DNA of 64,000 bases, from contig NZ_VUKE01000002.1 in the NCBI RefSeq assembly GCF_009193175.1, positions 62,001 through 126,000 of the forward strand. Direction: 5' to 3'. Each line of letters begins with the position of its first letter. Within the stretch, counting starts at the first letter, position 1. The notes beneath the pieces were generated by a model, which saw only the letters and a list, made by a program, of their open reading frames with translations, was not told the DNA's origin and ran no database searches. Source of the DNA: Georgenia ruanii (lineage in GTDB: Bacteria; Actinomycetota; Actinomycetes; Actinomycetales; Actinomycetaceae). Of this stretch, positions 53,003 to 61,596 are shown piece by piece. A program made the translations under genes and the position numbers.

Positions 53003-55657
53003 TTACCTCACGAACGCGCCGAGGGCGTTGACGAGAGCCTCCGAGATGGCCACCTCGCCCCCGAGCACCACGATCCGCCCAGGCTGGAGCCGCTTGAGCT
53101 CGCTGAGCACAGAGGCCGGCGCCTCGCCCGGGCGGACGAGGAGGACCGGACCACGTCCGCCAGCGGCGGCCGCCGCGGTGAGGGCATCGGCGTAGGTGGT
53201 CCCCGTGGCGACGTAGGCGACCGGGACGCGGGGCGTGAACGTCGCCGCGGAGATCTTCGCGGACGTGGCGTACCGGTCGGCGCCGCCCTGGCGCGTCACC
53301 TCACCTCGGGTGTACCGGCCGAGAGCATCGACGACCTCTCTGGACACCGCCGCCTCGCCGCCGAGGACGACGATGCGCGCCGGCCTGAGCCGCTCGAGCT
53401 CGTCCGCCACGGCCGACGGCAGAGCGTGGCCTCGCGTGAGCAGGACCGGCCCCGCGCCGCCCGCTGCTGCCGCTCCGGAGAGCGCGTCGGCGTAGTCGTT
53501 GCCGGTGGCGACATAGGCGACAGGAACGCCCGGGGCAAACGTTTGGGAGGACACCACGGCCGAGGTCTCGTACCGGTCCGCGCCGCCCTGCCGGCTCACC
53601 CGGCCATACGCCCCGAGGGCCTCGAGCACCTCCGCGGACACAGCGTGCTCACCGCCGAGGACGACGATGCGCTCCGGCTTCAGGCGCGCCAGCTCCGCCA
53701 TGATCGAGCTCGGGATCGTGCTCGGCCGTACGAGGAGCACCGGACCTCCGTCGAAGGCTGCCGCGGGGGCGCCGGCGAGCGCGTCGGCGTAGCCGGTGCC
53801 GGTGGTCACGTAGGCCACCTTCACGCCAGGCTTGAAGGTTGCGGCGGAGACGCGTGCGGCCGTGTCGTACCGGTCGATGCCGCCGGCGCGGGTGATGTCG
53901 CCCGCGGACGGGGCCGGGCTCGTCGACGGAGGGGCCGGGGTCGGGGCTGGGCCTGGGGCGGGCGGCGCGGGAGGTGTGCCGCCCCCGGGAACCGGCATGA
54001 CCACGTCCCCTGAGCCAGCGGTGGTGAAGGTGATCTCTGACGCGGCGGGCCCAGGCCCGTGTGTAAACACGGCGCGCAGCCGCGCCGTGTAGCGCACGCC
54101 CGGCTGCAAACCGGCAATGGCGTAGGAGGTCTCGGAGGTGGCGGTGTAGCGGATCGACCACTCGGCGACGCCCTCCGGCCGGTACTCAAGCTGATACCCA
54201 CCCCTGTACGTTCCCTCGACCTCAGGTGCCTCGTTCCAGGCGAAGAGTGCGGCCGTGTCGTTCTTCATGAGCAGCGTGAAGTCACGGGGCGCCGTCAGGG
54301 CCGGAGCGGGCGTGTGGAACTCCACCACCTCGCTGGGGGTGGACTGGACCCATTCGGACGTGACGGCCACGACGCGCAGCTGGTAATCCCGGCCGCCGAG
54401 GAGATCGAGCTCAAGCGAGGTCTGTGGCGGGGTGGCGACGCCTGCCAAGTACCACCATTCGCCGTCGGGATTGTCTCGCTCGCGCAGCTGCACCCGATAC
54501 TCGACGACCGGGACGCCGTTGATCGCCTTGAGACTGTCCCAGGACGCTGTCGCATGCCCGGCGGTGACATCGCGGATGCGCACCCCGGTGACTGGTTCTG
54601 GCGTCGCGGGCTCCGGCTCAGCGGCCGGTTCCGTGGAGAACCACGCCCCATAGCTCGCCTCGCCAAGACCGTCCTCGTTGTATGCCGTGACGCGAGCCTC
54701 ATACGACGTACCGGGCCGCAGGCCCGTAAGGCGCGACTCCCAGGCCGTCGTGTCAGGTGACACCACCCAGTCCTCCGACCCAAACTCCCGGTACTCCAGC
54801 CGATAACCTGTCGGCACCCCCGTGGGCCTCGGCGGGAAATCTGCCCAGCCGGAGTACGGCGGCAGCCACATCACCAGAGCCTCCGTCTGGCCCAGGGCGT
54901 AGGCCCCGACAGCCGAGACCGGCAGCGGTGTCATGGAGTTCGCCGATGTCGCCGATCCGAAGGGAACAGGACGGCTCGACGGCCCCGGACGCCCAATGGC
55001 GTACGACATCCCGCTGACCCTGAGCTCGTACCCGCGCCCAGGCTCCAGTCCTGCAAGCGTGGCTTCGGGCTCCAACGTGGTTTGACCGAGCCATCCCCAC
55101 GTCGGCTTCCTATCCTCGGCAACCTCACGCCACTCGACAGTGTAGTAATCGGCCGGTACATCTCCATTGTTGGAGGGCTCCCACGAGGCCGTGGCAGTTC
55201 CGTCGGTGGTGATGTTGGAGACGACGACATTGGCCGGGATGCCGGGCGTCTTGCTGCCCGTTGCTTGCCGCAACAGCGTGGGTGCGCTGTGCGCGTCGGC
55301 AGACGCAGCGACAATGCGAAACTCGTATTCGCTCTGCTCCTTAAGTCCGGAAACCGTCACGGTCCGCGCCGTCGACACGCCGTCATCGGTGTGGATCCAG
55401 GTGCGGGGGGCGCCTGCTGGTGGAACCTCTCGGTAATCGATGAGGTAGTCGATTACCTCAGCGCCCTGGACAGGAGGCGGTGTGATCCAACCCAACGTGA
55501 CGGAGTCAGCCGTCGCTCGCAACGTTCCGATCCGCTCGATTGGTGACGGCGTTGGCTTCTCGCCGCTGATCGTCGTCGCGCCGGCGCTCACTCCCAGTGG
55601 CAGCACGAGCGCGCCAGCCGCAGCGAGCGTGCTCAATGCTCTCCATGTTCGACGCAA
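53003..55657 (-). CDS. Secreted protein with five fibronectin type III domains and three CWB2 repeats
   Basis: The ~884-residue protein has a signal peptide (1-27) and five FnIII domains of ~95-105 residues. Each has the Trp in strand B (VTLGWITPP, ATASWEPSN) and a Tyr-x-x-Arg-Val strand F (YELRVSGM, YEARVTAY). A Pro/Ala-rich linker and three C-terminal CWB2 modules follow. It should project FnIII arms from the wall for adhesion or matrix contacts. The TTG start (55657) is inferred from the AAGG eight bases upstream and the signal peptide; a GTG at 55783 is the only other close start. Its order is the reverse of the S-layer-like proteins, where CWB2 is N-terminal. Confidence 0.88.
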   Translation of the reverse strand: MRRTWRALSTLAAAGALVLPLGVSAGATTISGEKPTPSPIERIGTLRATADSVTLGWITPPPVQGAEVIDYLIDYREVPPAGAPRTWIHTDDGVSTARTVTVSGLKEQSEYEFRIVAASADAHSAPTLLRQATGSKTPGIPANVVVSNITTDGTATASWEPSNNGDVPADYYTVEWREVAEDRKPTWGWLGQTTLEPEATLAGLEPGRGYELRVSGMSYAIGRPGPSSRPVPFGSATSANSMTPLPVSAVGAYALGQTEALVMWLPPYSGWADFPPRPTGVPTGYRLEYREFGSEDWVVSPDTTAWESRLTGLRPGTSYEARVTAYNEDGLGEASYGAWFSTEPAAEPEPATPEPVTGVRIRDVTAGHATASWDSLKAINGVPVVEYRVQLRERDNPDGEWWYLAGVATPPQTSLELDLLGGRDYQLRVVAVTSEWVQSTPSEVVEFHTPAPALTAPRDFTLLMKNDTAALFAWNEAPEVEGTYRGGYQLEYRPEGVAEWSIRYTATSETSYAIAGLQPGVRYTARLRAVFTHGPGPAASEITFTTAGSGDVVMPVPGGGTPPAPPAPGPAPTPAPPSTSPAPSAGDITRAGGIDRYDTAARVSAATFKPGVKVAYVTTGTGYADALAGAPAAAFDGGPVLLVRPSTIPSSIMAELARLKPERIVVLGGEHAVSAEVLEALGAYGRVSRQGGADRYETSAVVSSQTFAPGVPVAYVATGNDYADALSGAAAAGGAGPVLLTRGHALPSAVADELERLRPARIVVLGGEAAVSREVVDALGRYTRGEVTRQGGADRYATSAKISAATFTPRVPVAYVATGTTYADALTAAAAAGGRGPVLLVRPGEAPASVLSELKRLQPGRIVVLGGEVAISEALVNALGAFVR

Positions 55658-55778
55658 CCCGACCGCCTTCCGCCGCCGTCCTCGCGCGGCATTTCCTGTT
55701 TCCGCAGATTGGTGACAGGCGGAACGTATCGACGGTGCCTCACCGCCAATCGGGTGAATGAGACCCGATATTCCTGTA

Positions 55779-55805
55779 ATCACCCTGCGGGTGACGCAGG
55801 GTGAT
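55779..55805 (-). terminator. Terminator of the PIG-L-like gene
   Basis: ATCACCCTGCG and CGCAGGGTGAT form an 11-bp perfect stem around GGTGA, about 18 bases after the stop of the PIG-L-like gene on the minus strand. It separates that gene from the FnIII-CWB2 gene. Confidence 0.75.
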
Positions 55806-55822
55806 CTCGTCCGGCTCCTCGG

Positions 55823-56875
55823 TCAGGTGATGTGACGGAAAGCCTGCTGCCGAGGGAAGAGCACGTGGTTCGCGGCCAGTGGCAGGTCGCCCGTGCGCCA
55901 GTAGTTGTCCGGCGCGGCGAGCCACCCGAAGGCCACCTGCTGGGCGCCCACCCGGCGCCAGGAGGACGGGTTGCTGCCACTTCCTTGCAGGCCCATCAGC
56001 CCCGCGTAGTCGTCCTCGCTGAGGGTGAAGGTGTCGGTTGCGCTGTCGTCGAACGGCTGGGTGACCCCCCAGGCGCCCTCGTCGGCGAGCCTGGCGAGGC
56101 TGGGGAGGGCGTCTCTCACGGCGACGTGGTCCGGGTGCTTGTCCGGCAGGGCGCGGGGGTCGCCGTCGGGCCCGTTGACGTAGCTGGCCGCCAGCACCGT
56201 GGACAGCGGAAGGTCGGGCAGCGGACCGCCCCGCAGGGCCAGCACCGCCCGCACCGCCCACCGCACCTCGTCCTGGGTCAGGTTGCCGTCGCCGAGGTCC
56301 AGGGCGAGCCGGGCGCCGTCCGGCCCGATCCAGGCCTGCGCCTTGGTGGCGCCGAGGGGGGCGTGCGGGTTCTGCGGCTGGGGCACACCCGCGACCGGTC
56401 CGAGCGTGAGCACGGTGCCGGTCACCGGGCCGGTGTCCGCCGCCGGCGTCACCTTCGCGGCCAGGTTCAGGAAGGCGACCCAGGAGTCGATGCGGGCTGC
56501 GGCACACGCGGGGGAGTAGCGGCCCGCGGGCATCGGGTGGGGCGGGCGTTCGCCGAGGTCCTGCTGCAGGTTCCGGCGTGCCGCGGCGGGCTCGCAGTAG
56601 CCCGACGCCTCGCCGTGGGTGAGCGTCACGAAGACGGTGTAGGCGTCCTCCTGACCCAGCGCCGCCCACGCCTCCATCTCGTCGTCGGGATGCGGGGAGA
56701 GGAAGAGTCGCATCGATTGCTGCTGGGCCGGCGCGCTCTCCTGACGCGAACCTGAGCGGGCACCGAGTCCGCTCGCGGCAGGAGACGCGGCGAACGTCGT
56801 GATCAGGACGACGACGAGGAAGGAGAGCCCGACCGAGACGGTGTGCCCGGCCGTCGATGCCCGATGGGGCGGCAC
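55823..56875 (-). CDS. Exported PIG-L family deacetylase
   Basis: The 350-residue protein has a signal peptide or N-terminal anchor (~12-32), then the PIG-L zinc motif PHPDDE (61-66) and a second HPDHVAVRDAL motif with the third ligand. The family removes N-acetyl groups from GlcNAc-containing molecules. Most members are cytosolic; an exported one in this locus points to N-deacetylation of the wall polymer or peptidoglycan. Charge change on the polymer could affect CWB2 binding, but this is inference. The GTG at 56875 is the start that includes the signal. Confidence 0.82.
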   Translation of the reverse strand: MPPHRASTAGHTVSVGLSFLVVVLITTFAASPAASGLGARSGSRQESAPAQQQSMRLFLSPHPDDEMEAWAALGQEDAYTVFVTLTHGEASGYCEPAAARRNLQQDLGERPPHPMPAGRYSPACAAARIDSWVAFLNLAAKVTPAADTGPVTGTVLTLGPVAGVPQPQNPHAPLGATKAQAWIGPDGARLALDLGDGNLTQDEVRWAVRAVLALRGGPLPDLPLSTVLAASYVNGPDGDPRALPDKHPDHVAVRDALPSLARLADEGAWGVTQPFDDSATDTFTLSEDDYAGLMGLQGSGSNPSSWRRVGAQQVAFGWLAAPDNYWRTGDLPLAANHVLFPRQQAFRHIT

Positions 56876-56955
56876 GGGTCAGAAGCCTAGAGCGGACGCG
56901 GCGCGGCGCCTCTCGACCGAAACGGAGCACGCGGGGGGCAGCCGCGAGTCGCGCG

Positions 56956-57981
56956 TCAGCACACGGTCAGGTGCGCCGCCTCCTCGCCCACGGAGGCCTT
57001 CCCACCCAGCACGACGACGCTCGTCGCGCCGAGGCGCGAGATCTCCGCGTCGGTGGCCGGCGGCAGGCACTCCCTGGTGGTCAGCAGCAGCGGAGCGCCG
57101 CTGCGCGCCGCGGCGGGGGCGCCGGTGAGGGCGTCGGCGTAGCTGGTCCCGGAGGCGAGAAACACCGTGCGCGCGCCGTGCGGGTAGGTCTGCCGGGAGA
57201 TCACGGCAGCGGTCTCGTACCGGTCTCGCCCGGACCACCGCTCCACCGGCACACCGGGAAGGGCACCTCGGAGCTGCCGGACGACGGCGTCGCTCACCGA
57301 GCCTTGCCCGCCGAGCACGACGACCTTCGCCGGATCGTGGGCCGCCAGCCACCTCCTGGTGGGCTCTGGCAGCGACTCGCGCCTGGTCAGCAAGAGGGCG
57401 CCCCCACTCTCCCCGGCCGCCGCGGACCCGCCCAGCGCGTCCGCGACCGCGCCGTCCCCGGCAAGGAAGACGGTGGGCTGACGTGCGCCGGTCGTGCGCG
57501 CCGCCGCCGCGGCGGTCTCGTAGCGATCCCGCCCGGCGAGCCGGAAGACGAACGGGGCCGAGAGCGTGAGCTGGGTCTCGACCCGGCCGCTGACGCTCCC
57601 GGCTCCGCCCGTGACGTTGACCAGGTAGGGGTGCAGGCGTGCGAGTTCCTGGGTGACGACCGGCGGGACCACCCCGTCCTCGGGTACGAGCAGGAGCGGC
57701 CCCGTTTCGCTGCCGGCCAGCAGCCCGGCGGCGAGCGCATCGGTGAGCTCGGTGCCGGAGGCCACCGTCACCGCGAACTGGTCCCCGCCGTACCGCGGCT
57801 GGTAGGCGTACCTCGAGATGGTCACGGCGGTGGCGTATCGGTCCTCCCCGGCGAGGCGGGTGTAGCTGGATTCCGCCGAGGCCGTTCCCGTGACCGTGAC
57901 CAGCAGCGCGGCGAGGGCGACCAGAAGTGCGAGCGCGACCGGTCGGGGGCGCCCGGGCGTCCTTGCCCGCGGGAACGGCAC
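56956..57981 (-). CDS. Secreted protein made of three CWB2 repeats
   Basis: The 341-residue protein has a signal peptide (1-36) and three CWB2 modules with AGEDRYATA, AGRDRYETA and SGRDRYETA. It ends shortly after the third module with a C-terminal cysteine. No catalytic or extra domain is visible. Like the protein at 44948 it is a bare binding protein. The GTG start is supported by the signal peptide. It diverges from the WecC-like gene across ~180 bases. Confidence 0.88.
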   Translation of the reverse strand: MPFPRARTPGRPRPVALALLVALAALLVTVTGTASAESSYTRLAGEDRYATAVTISRYAYQPRYGGDQFAVTVASGTELTDALAAGLLAGSETGPLLLVPEDGVVPPVVTQELARLHPYLVNVTGGAGSVSGRVETQLTLSAPFVFRLAGRDRYETAAAAARTTGARQPTVFLAGDGAVADALGGSAAAGESGGALLLTRRESLPEPTRRWLAAHDPAKVVVLGGQGSVSDAVVRQLRGALPGVPVERWSGRDRYETAAVISRQTYPHGARTVFLASGTSYADALTGAPAAARSGAPLLLTTRECLPPATDAEISRLGATSVVVLGGKASVGEEAAHLTVC

Positions 57982-58164
57982 GGTTCAGCACCCTAATCTC
58001 GCGGCGCGGGGGCGCCTCTCGACCGATTCGCGAACACGGACGGGGCGCCGCGGAAGCGGATTCGGGGCTTCGGTCACGAGGCACTGGTGGTGGAGGCCCG
58101 ACAATTATGCTGACAGGCGCGTCCGTCCCAATCGGGCGGCGCCACGGACCAGCTGAGGAGCTTC

Positions 58165-59460
58165 ATGCGTATCGCCGTCGTCGCCCTGGGAAAGATCGGG
58201 CTGCCGCTGGCCGTCCAGTTCGCCGACGCCGGCCACGACGTCATCGGCGTCGACGTCCAGCAGCGCGTGGTCGACCGGGTCAACGCCGGCACCGAGCCGT
58301 TCCCGGGCGAGGCGCACCTGCAGGAGAAGCTCAGCGAGCTCGTGCCGGCCGGGCGGCTGCGCGCCACCACGGACTACGCCGACGCGATCCCCGGCGCGGA
58401 CGCCGTCGTCGTCGTCGTGCCGCTGTTCGTCGACGACGCCACCTGGGCGCCGGACTTCGCCTGGATGGACGCCGCCACCCGGTCCCTGGCCGAGCACCTC
58501 ACGCCCGGCACGCTGATCTCCTACGAGACCACCCTGCCGGTCGGCACCACCCGCACCCGGTGGAAGCCGCTCATCGAGGAGCTCTCGGGGCTGACCGAGG
58601 GGGAGGACTTCCACCTCGTGTTCTCCCCGGAGCGGGTGCTCACCGGGCGGGTGTTCGCCGACCTGCGCCGTTACCCCAAGCTCGTCGGCGGGCTGTCCGA
58701 GGCGGGCACCCGCCGCGCCGTCGACTTCTACGAGGCGGTGCTCACCTTCGACGCGCGGGAGGACCTGCCGCGCCCGAACGGGGTGTGGGACATGGGCTCG
58801 GCGGAAGCCGCCGAGATGGCCAAGCTCGCCGAGACCACCTACCGCGACGTGAACATCGGCCTGGCCAACCAGTTCGCGCTGTTCGCGGACAAGGCCGGCA
58901 TCGACGTCCACAAGGTCATCGAGGCGTGCAACTCCCAGCCCTACTCTCACATCCACCGCCCGGGCATCGCGGTGGGCGGGCACTGCATCCCGGTCTACCC
59001 GCGGCTGTACCTGTCCACCGACCCCGACGCCTCCATCGTGCGCACCGCCCGGCAGTCCAACGCCGCGATGCCCGAGTACGTGGTGGACCGGGCCGCCGAC
59101 GTGCTCGGTGACCTCGACGGGCTGCGCGCGGTGGTGCTGGGCGCCGCCTACCGCGGGAAGGTCAAGGAGACGGCCTTCTCCGGGGTGTTCGCCACGGTCG
59201 ACGCTCTGCGCGCCCGCGGCGCCGAGGTGGCCGTGCACGACCCGATGTTCTCCGACGACGAGCTCGCCGAGTTCGGCTGGGCCCCGTACCACCTGGGCGA
59301 GCCGGTCGACCTAGCCATCGTGCAGGCCGACCACCCCGAGTACGCGTCGCTCACCCCGGCCGAGCTGCCGGGCGTGCGGCTGCTCTTCGACGGCCGGCGG
59401 GTGACCGACGCGGCGCTGTGGAACGGCACGCCGCGGCTGACCGTGGGCGGCGGGGCCTGA
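58165..59460 (+). CDS. wecC: Nucleotide-sugar 6-dehydrogenase, WecC/WbpA type
   Basis: The 431-residue NAD-dependent enzyme should oxidise C6 of UDP-HexNAc to the uronate. It has an N-terminal Rossmann fold reading VALGKIGLPLA, where alanine replaces the first Gly of GxGxxG; FSPERVLTGR; and catalytic C274 in GGHCIPVYP, as in the WecC/WbpA branch. This separates it from the UDP-glucose type at 2016 (GGGCLPKD). It could make UDP-ManNAcA (after WecB) or UDP-GlcNAcA (before WbpB/E/D). GAGGAG lies four bases before the ATG. Confidence 0.88.
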   Translation: MRIAVVALGKIGLPLAVQFADAGHDVIGVDVQQRVVDRVNAGTEPFPGEAHLQEKLSELVPAGRLRATTDYADAIPGADAVVVVVPLFVDDATWAPDFAWMDAATRSLAEHLTPGTLISYETTLPVGTTRTRWKPLIEELSGLTEGEDFHLVFSPERVLTGRVFADLRRYPKLVGGLSEAGTRRAVDFYEAVLTFDAREDLPRPNGVWDMGSAEAAEMAKLAETTYRDVNIGLANQFALFADKAGIDVHKVIEACNSQPYSHIHRPGIAVGGHCIPVYPRLYLSTDPDASIVRTARQSNAAMPEYVVDRAADVLGDLDGLRAVVLGAAYRGKVKETAFSGVFATVDALRARGAEVAVHDPMFSDDELAEFGWAPYHLGEPVDLAIVQADHPEYASLTPAELPGVRLLFDGRRVTDAALWNGTPRLTVGGGA

Positions 59461-59485
59461 ACGCCTTCCTCCCGGGGCGCCGGCG

Positions 59486-61513
59486 ATGAGCTGGTGGGCG
59501 GCGCTGCCGGGCACCCTGGCGCTCGCGGCGCTGTGGGTGGCGCCCGGCTGGGCGGTGCTCCGCGGCCTGGGCGTGCGCGGGCTGGTCGGCCTCGGGGCCG
59601 CCCCGGCGGTGACCGCGGCGCTGCTCGGGCTGCTCGGAGTGGGCTACCAGCAGCTGGGCGTGCGGTGGTCGCTCGCGTCCCTGCTCGCCGGTCTCGTCCT
59701 CGCCGCGGTGGTGGCCGCCGCGGCGGGGCTGCTGCTGGAAACCTGGCGGCCGAGCCGGGGGGTGATCCGGCGGTCCCGACCGGCGATGAGCGGGTCCGGC
59801 CTGCCGGCGGGAGCCGCGCTGCCCGCCCCGTTGACCGGCGGGCAGGCGCTCCTGCTCGGCGGCTCGCTTCTGGCGGCCGCGGTACTCACGGCGGGGCCGC
59901 TGATGGCCGGCATGGGCGGACCCGACCGGCCCGAGCAGGCCTGGGACGCCGTCTTCCACCTCAACGCCCTCGCCCTGGTCCGGGAGAGCGGCAACGCCTC
60001 GATCTTCGGTGCCCTCGGGCCCCTCTACGGCGAGGGCGCGCCGTACTACCCGACCGTGTGGCATGCTATGGCCGCCGTCGCGCCCGGCCTGGCATCCGTG
60101 CCGGCCGCGGCGAACGTGCAGAACCTCGTGCTCGCGGCGGTGGTGTGGCCGCTCGGCCTCGCCGCGCTGACCCGGGCCAGCGTGCGCGGCGCGATGCCGG
60201 CGGTCCTCGCCCCGGTCGTCGCGGCGAGCTTCGTCGCGTTCCCCACCGTGGTCCTCACCGTGCTGGCCACCTGGCCGTTCGGGCTCTCGATCGCGGTGCT
60301 GCCCGGTGCCCTGGCCGCGCTCCTCGTCGCGCTGCGCACCCCGTGGCGGTGGCGGCCCAAGGCCGCCGTCCTGCTCGCCGCCGCGGCGGCGCTGGCCGGT
60401 GTGGTGCTCGCGCACGGGTCGGGGGTGTTCTCGGTGCTCGCGCTCGCGGGCGTCACCGTGGTCGTGATCCTCGCCCGGCAGGCGCGGCACTGGTGGACCC
60501 GCGGCCGGCCCCGGGTCGTGGCGGCCGCCGCGGCCGGGGCGCTCGCCCTGGCCCTGGCGGGGGCGGCGCTGCTGACCCGCGTGCCGGCGCTGTGGGCCAC
60601 GCTGGGCTTCGAGCGGGCGGGCGGCGCGACCTACCGCTCCGCGCTGGGCCTGGTGCTCGTCGACGCCCCGCTGGTCTACGACTACGGGCCCCCGGGCTAC
60701 GGGCACCTCGCCATCACGGTGCTGGGCGCCCTGGGCGCCGTGCTCTGCCTCGTGCGCAAGCGGTCGCGGTGGCTGGTGGCGGCGTGGGTGACGGCAATCG
60801 CGCTGGTGCTCCTGGCGGCCGGGCCGGCGGAGAACCCCCTGCGCACCCTCGCGGGCTTCTGGTACACCCAGGCGGCGCGCATCGCGCCGCTCGTCGTGAT
60901 CCCTGCCGTGGTCCTTGCCGCGATCGGGCTGGCCGGAGCGGGCGCGGCGGCGGCCCGCGCCGCCGGCGCGGGCGAGCCCCGGGCCCGGACAGTGGCGGCG
61001 CTCGCGGTGCCCGCCGCGCTGCTGGCCGTGGTCGCCGTGGTGACCGGCGGGCTGCGGTGGGACCTCAAGGAGCGGGTCACCGCCTCGGTGTACGAGCCGG
61101 GGCAGATCGCCTGGGGCACCATGCTCAGCGGGCCCGAGCTGGCCATGATGACCCGCCTGGGCGGGGAGCTGCCGGCGGACGCCGTCGTGCTCGGCGACCC
61201 GTTCAACGGCTCCGCCTATCTGCCCGCGCTCGCCGGGGCGAAGGTCGTCTTCCCGCAGCTCGGCCCGGTCCGCGGCGCCGACGCGCGCACGCTCGAGACG
61301 TCCCTCGACCGGCTCCGCACCGACCCGGCCGTGTGCGCCGCGGCGCGTGCGCTGGGCGTCACCCATCTCTACACCGACACCGCCACCCGGGCGGCCGGGG
61401 CCAAGGAGCACGCCCGCACCACCGCCATGCGCGGCGTGGACACCACCACCGGCCACGAGCTCGTCGACCGGGCGGGCACCGCCGCCGTGTGGCGGCTCAC
61501 GGCCTGCGACTAG
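59486..61513 (+). CDS. DUF6541-family multi-pass membrane protein, full length
   Basis: The 675-residue protein has an N-terminal set of helices (about 14 segments through residue 540) and a soluble C-terminal ~130 residues with VLGDPFNGSAYLPAL and THLYTDTATR. AWDAVFHLNALALVRESGNAS and LYGEGAPYYPTVWHAM form the first large loop. A conserved Asp in such a loop is where GT-C enzymes keep their catalytic residue. The role is unproven; polymerase or membrane glycosyltransferase are options. It starts 25 bases after the dehydrogenase. Confidence 0.82.
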   Translation: MSWWAALPGTLALAALWVAPGWAVLRGLGVRGLVGLGAAPAVTAALLGLLGVGYQQLGVRWSLASLLAGLVLAAVVAAAAGLLLETWRPSRGVIRRSRPAMSGSGLPAGAALPAPLTGGQALLLGGSLLAAAVLTAGPLMAGMGGPDRPEQAWDAVFHLNALALVRESGNASIFGALGPLYGEGAPYYPTVWHAMAAVAPGLASVPAAANVQNLVLAAVVWPLGLAALTRASVRGAMPAVLAPVVAASFVAFPTVVLTVLATWPFGLSIAVLPGALAALLVALRTPWRWRPKAAVLLAAAAALAGVVLAHGSGVFSVLALAGVTVVVILARQARHWWTRGRPRVVAAAAAGALALALAGAALLTRVPALWATLGFERAGGATYRSALGLVLVDAPLVYDYGPPGYGHLAITVLGALGAVLCLVRKRSRWLVAAWVTAIALVLLAAGPAENPLRTLAGFWYTQAARIAPLVVIPAVVLAAIGLAGAGAAAARAAGAGEPRARTVAALAVPAALLAVVAVVTGGLRWDLKERVTASVYEPGQIAWGTMLSGPELAMMTRLGGELPADAVVLGDPFNGSAYLPALAGAKVVFPQLGPVRGADARTLETSLDRLRTDPAVCAAARALGVTHLYTDTATRAAGAKEHARTTAMRGVDTTTGHELVDRAGTAAVWRLTACD

Positions 61514-61596
61514 CGCGAGGCGCTGAGCGGCCGCACGCGCCGGATAGGCTTTCCAGGGCTCGCCGTCCGGTGGGCCGTCCCGAGCAGGAGTACGAC

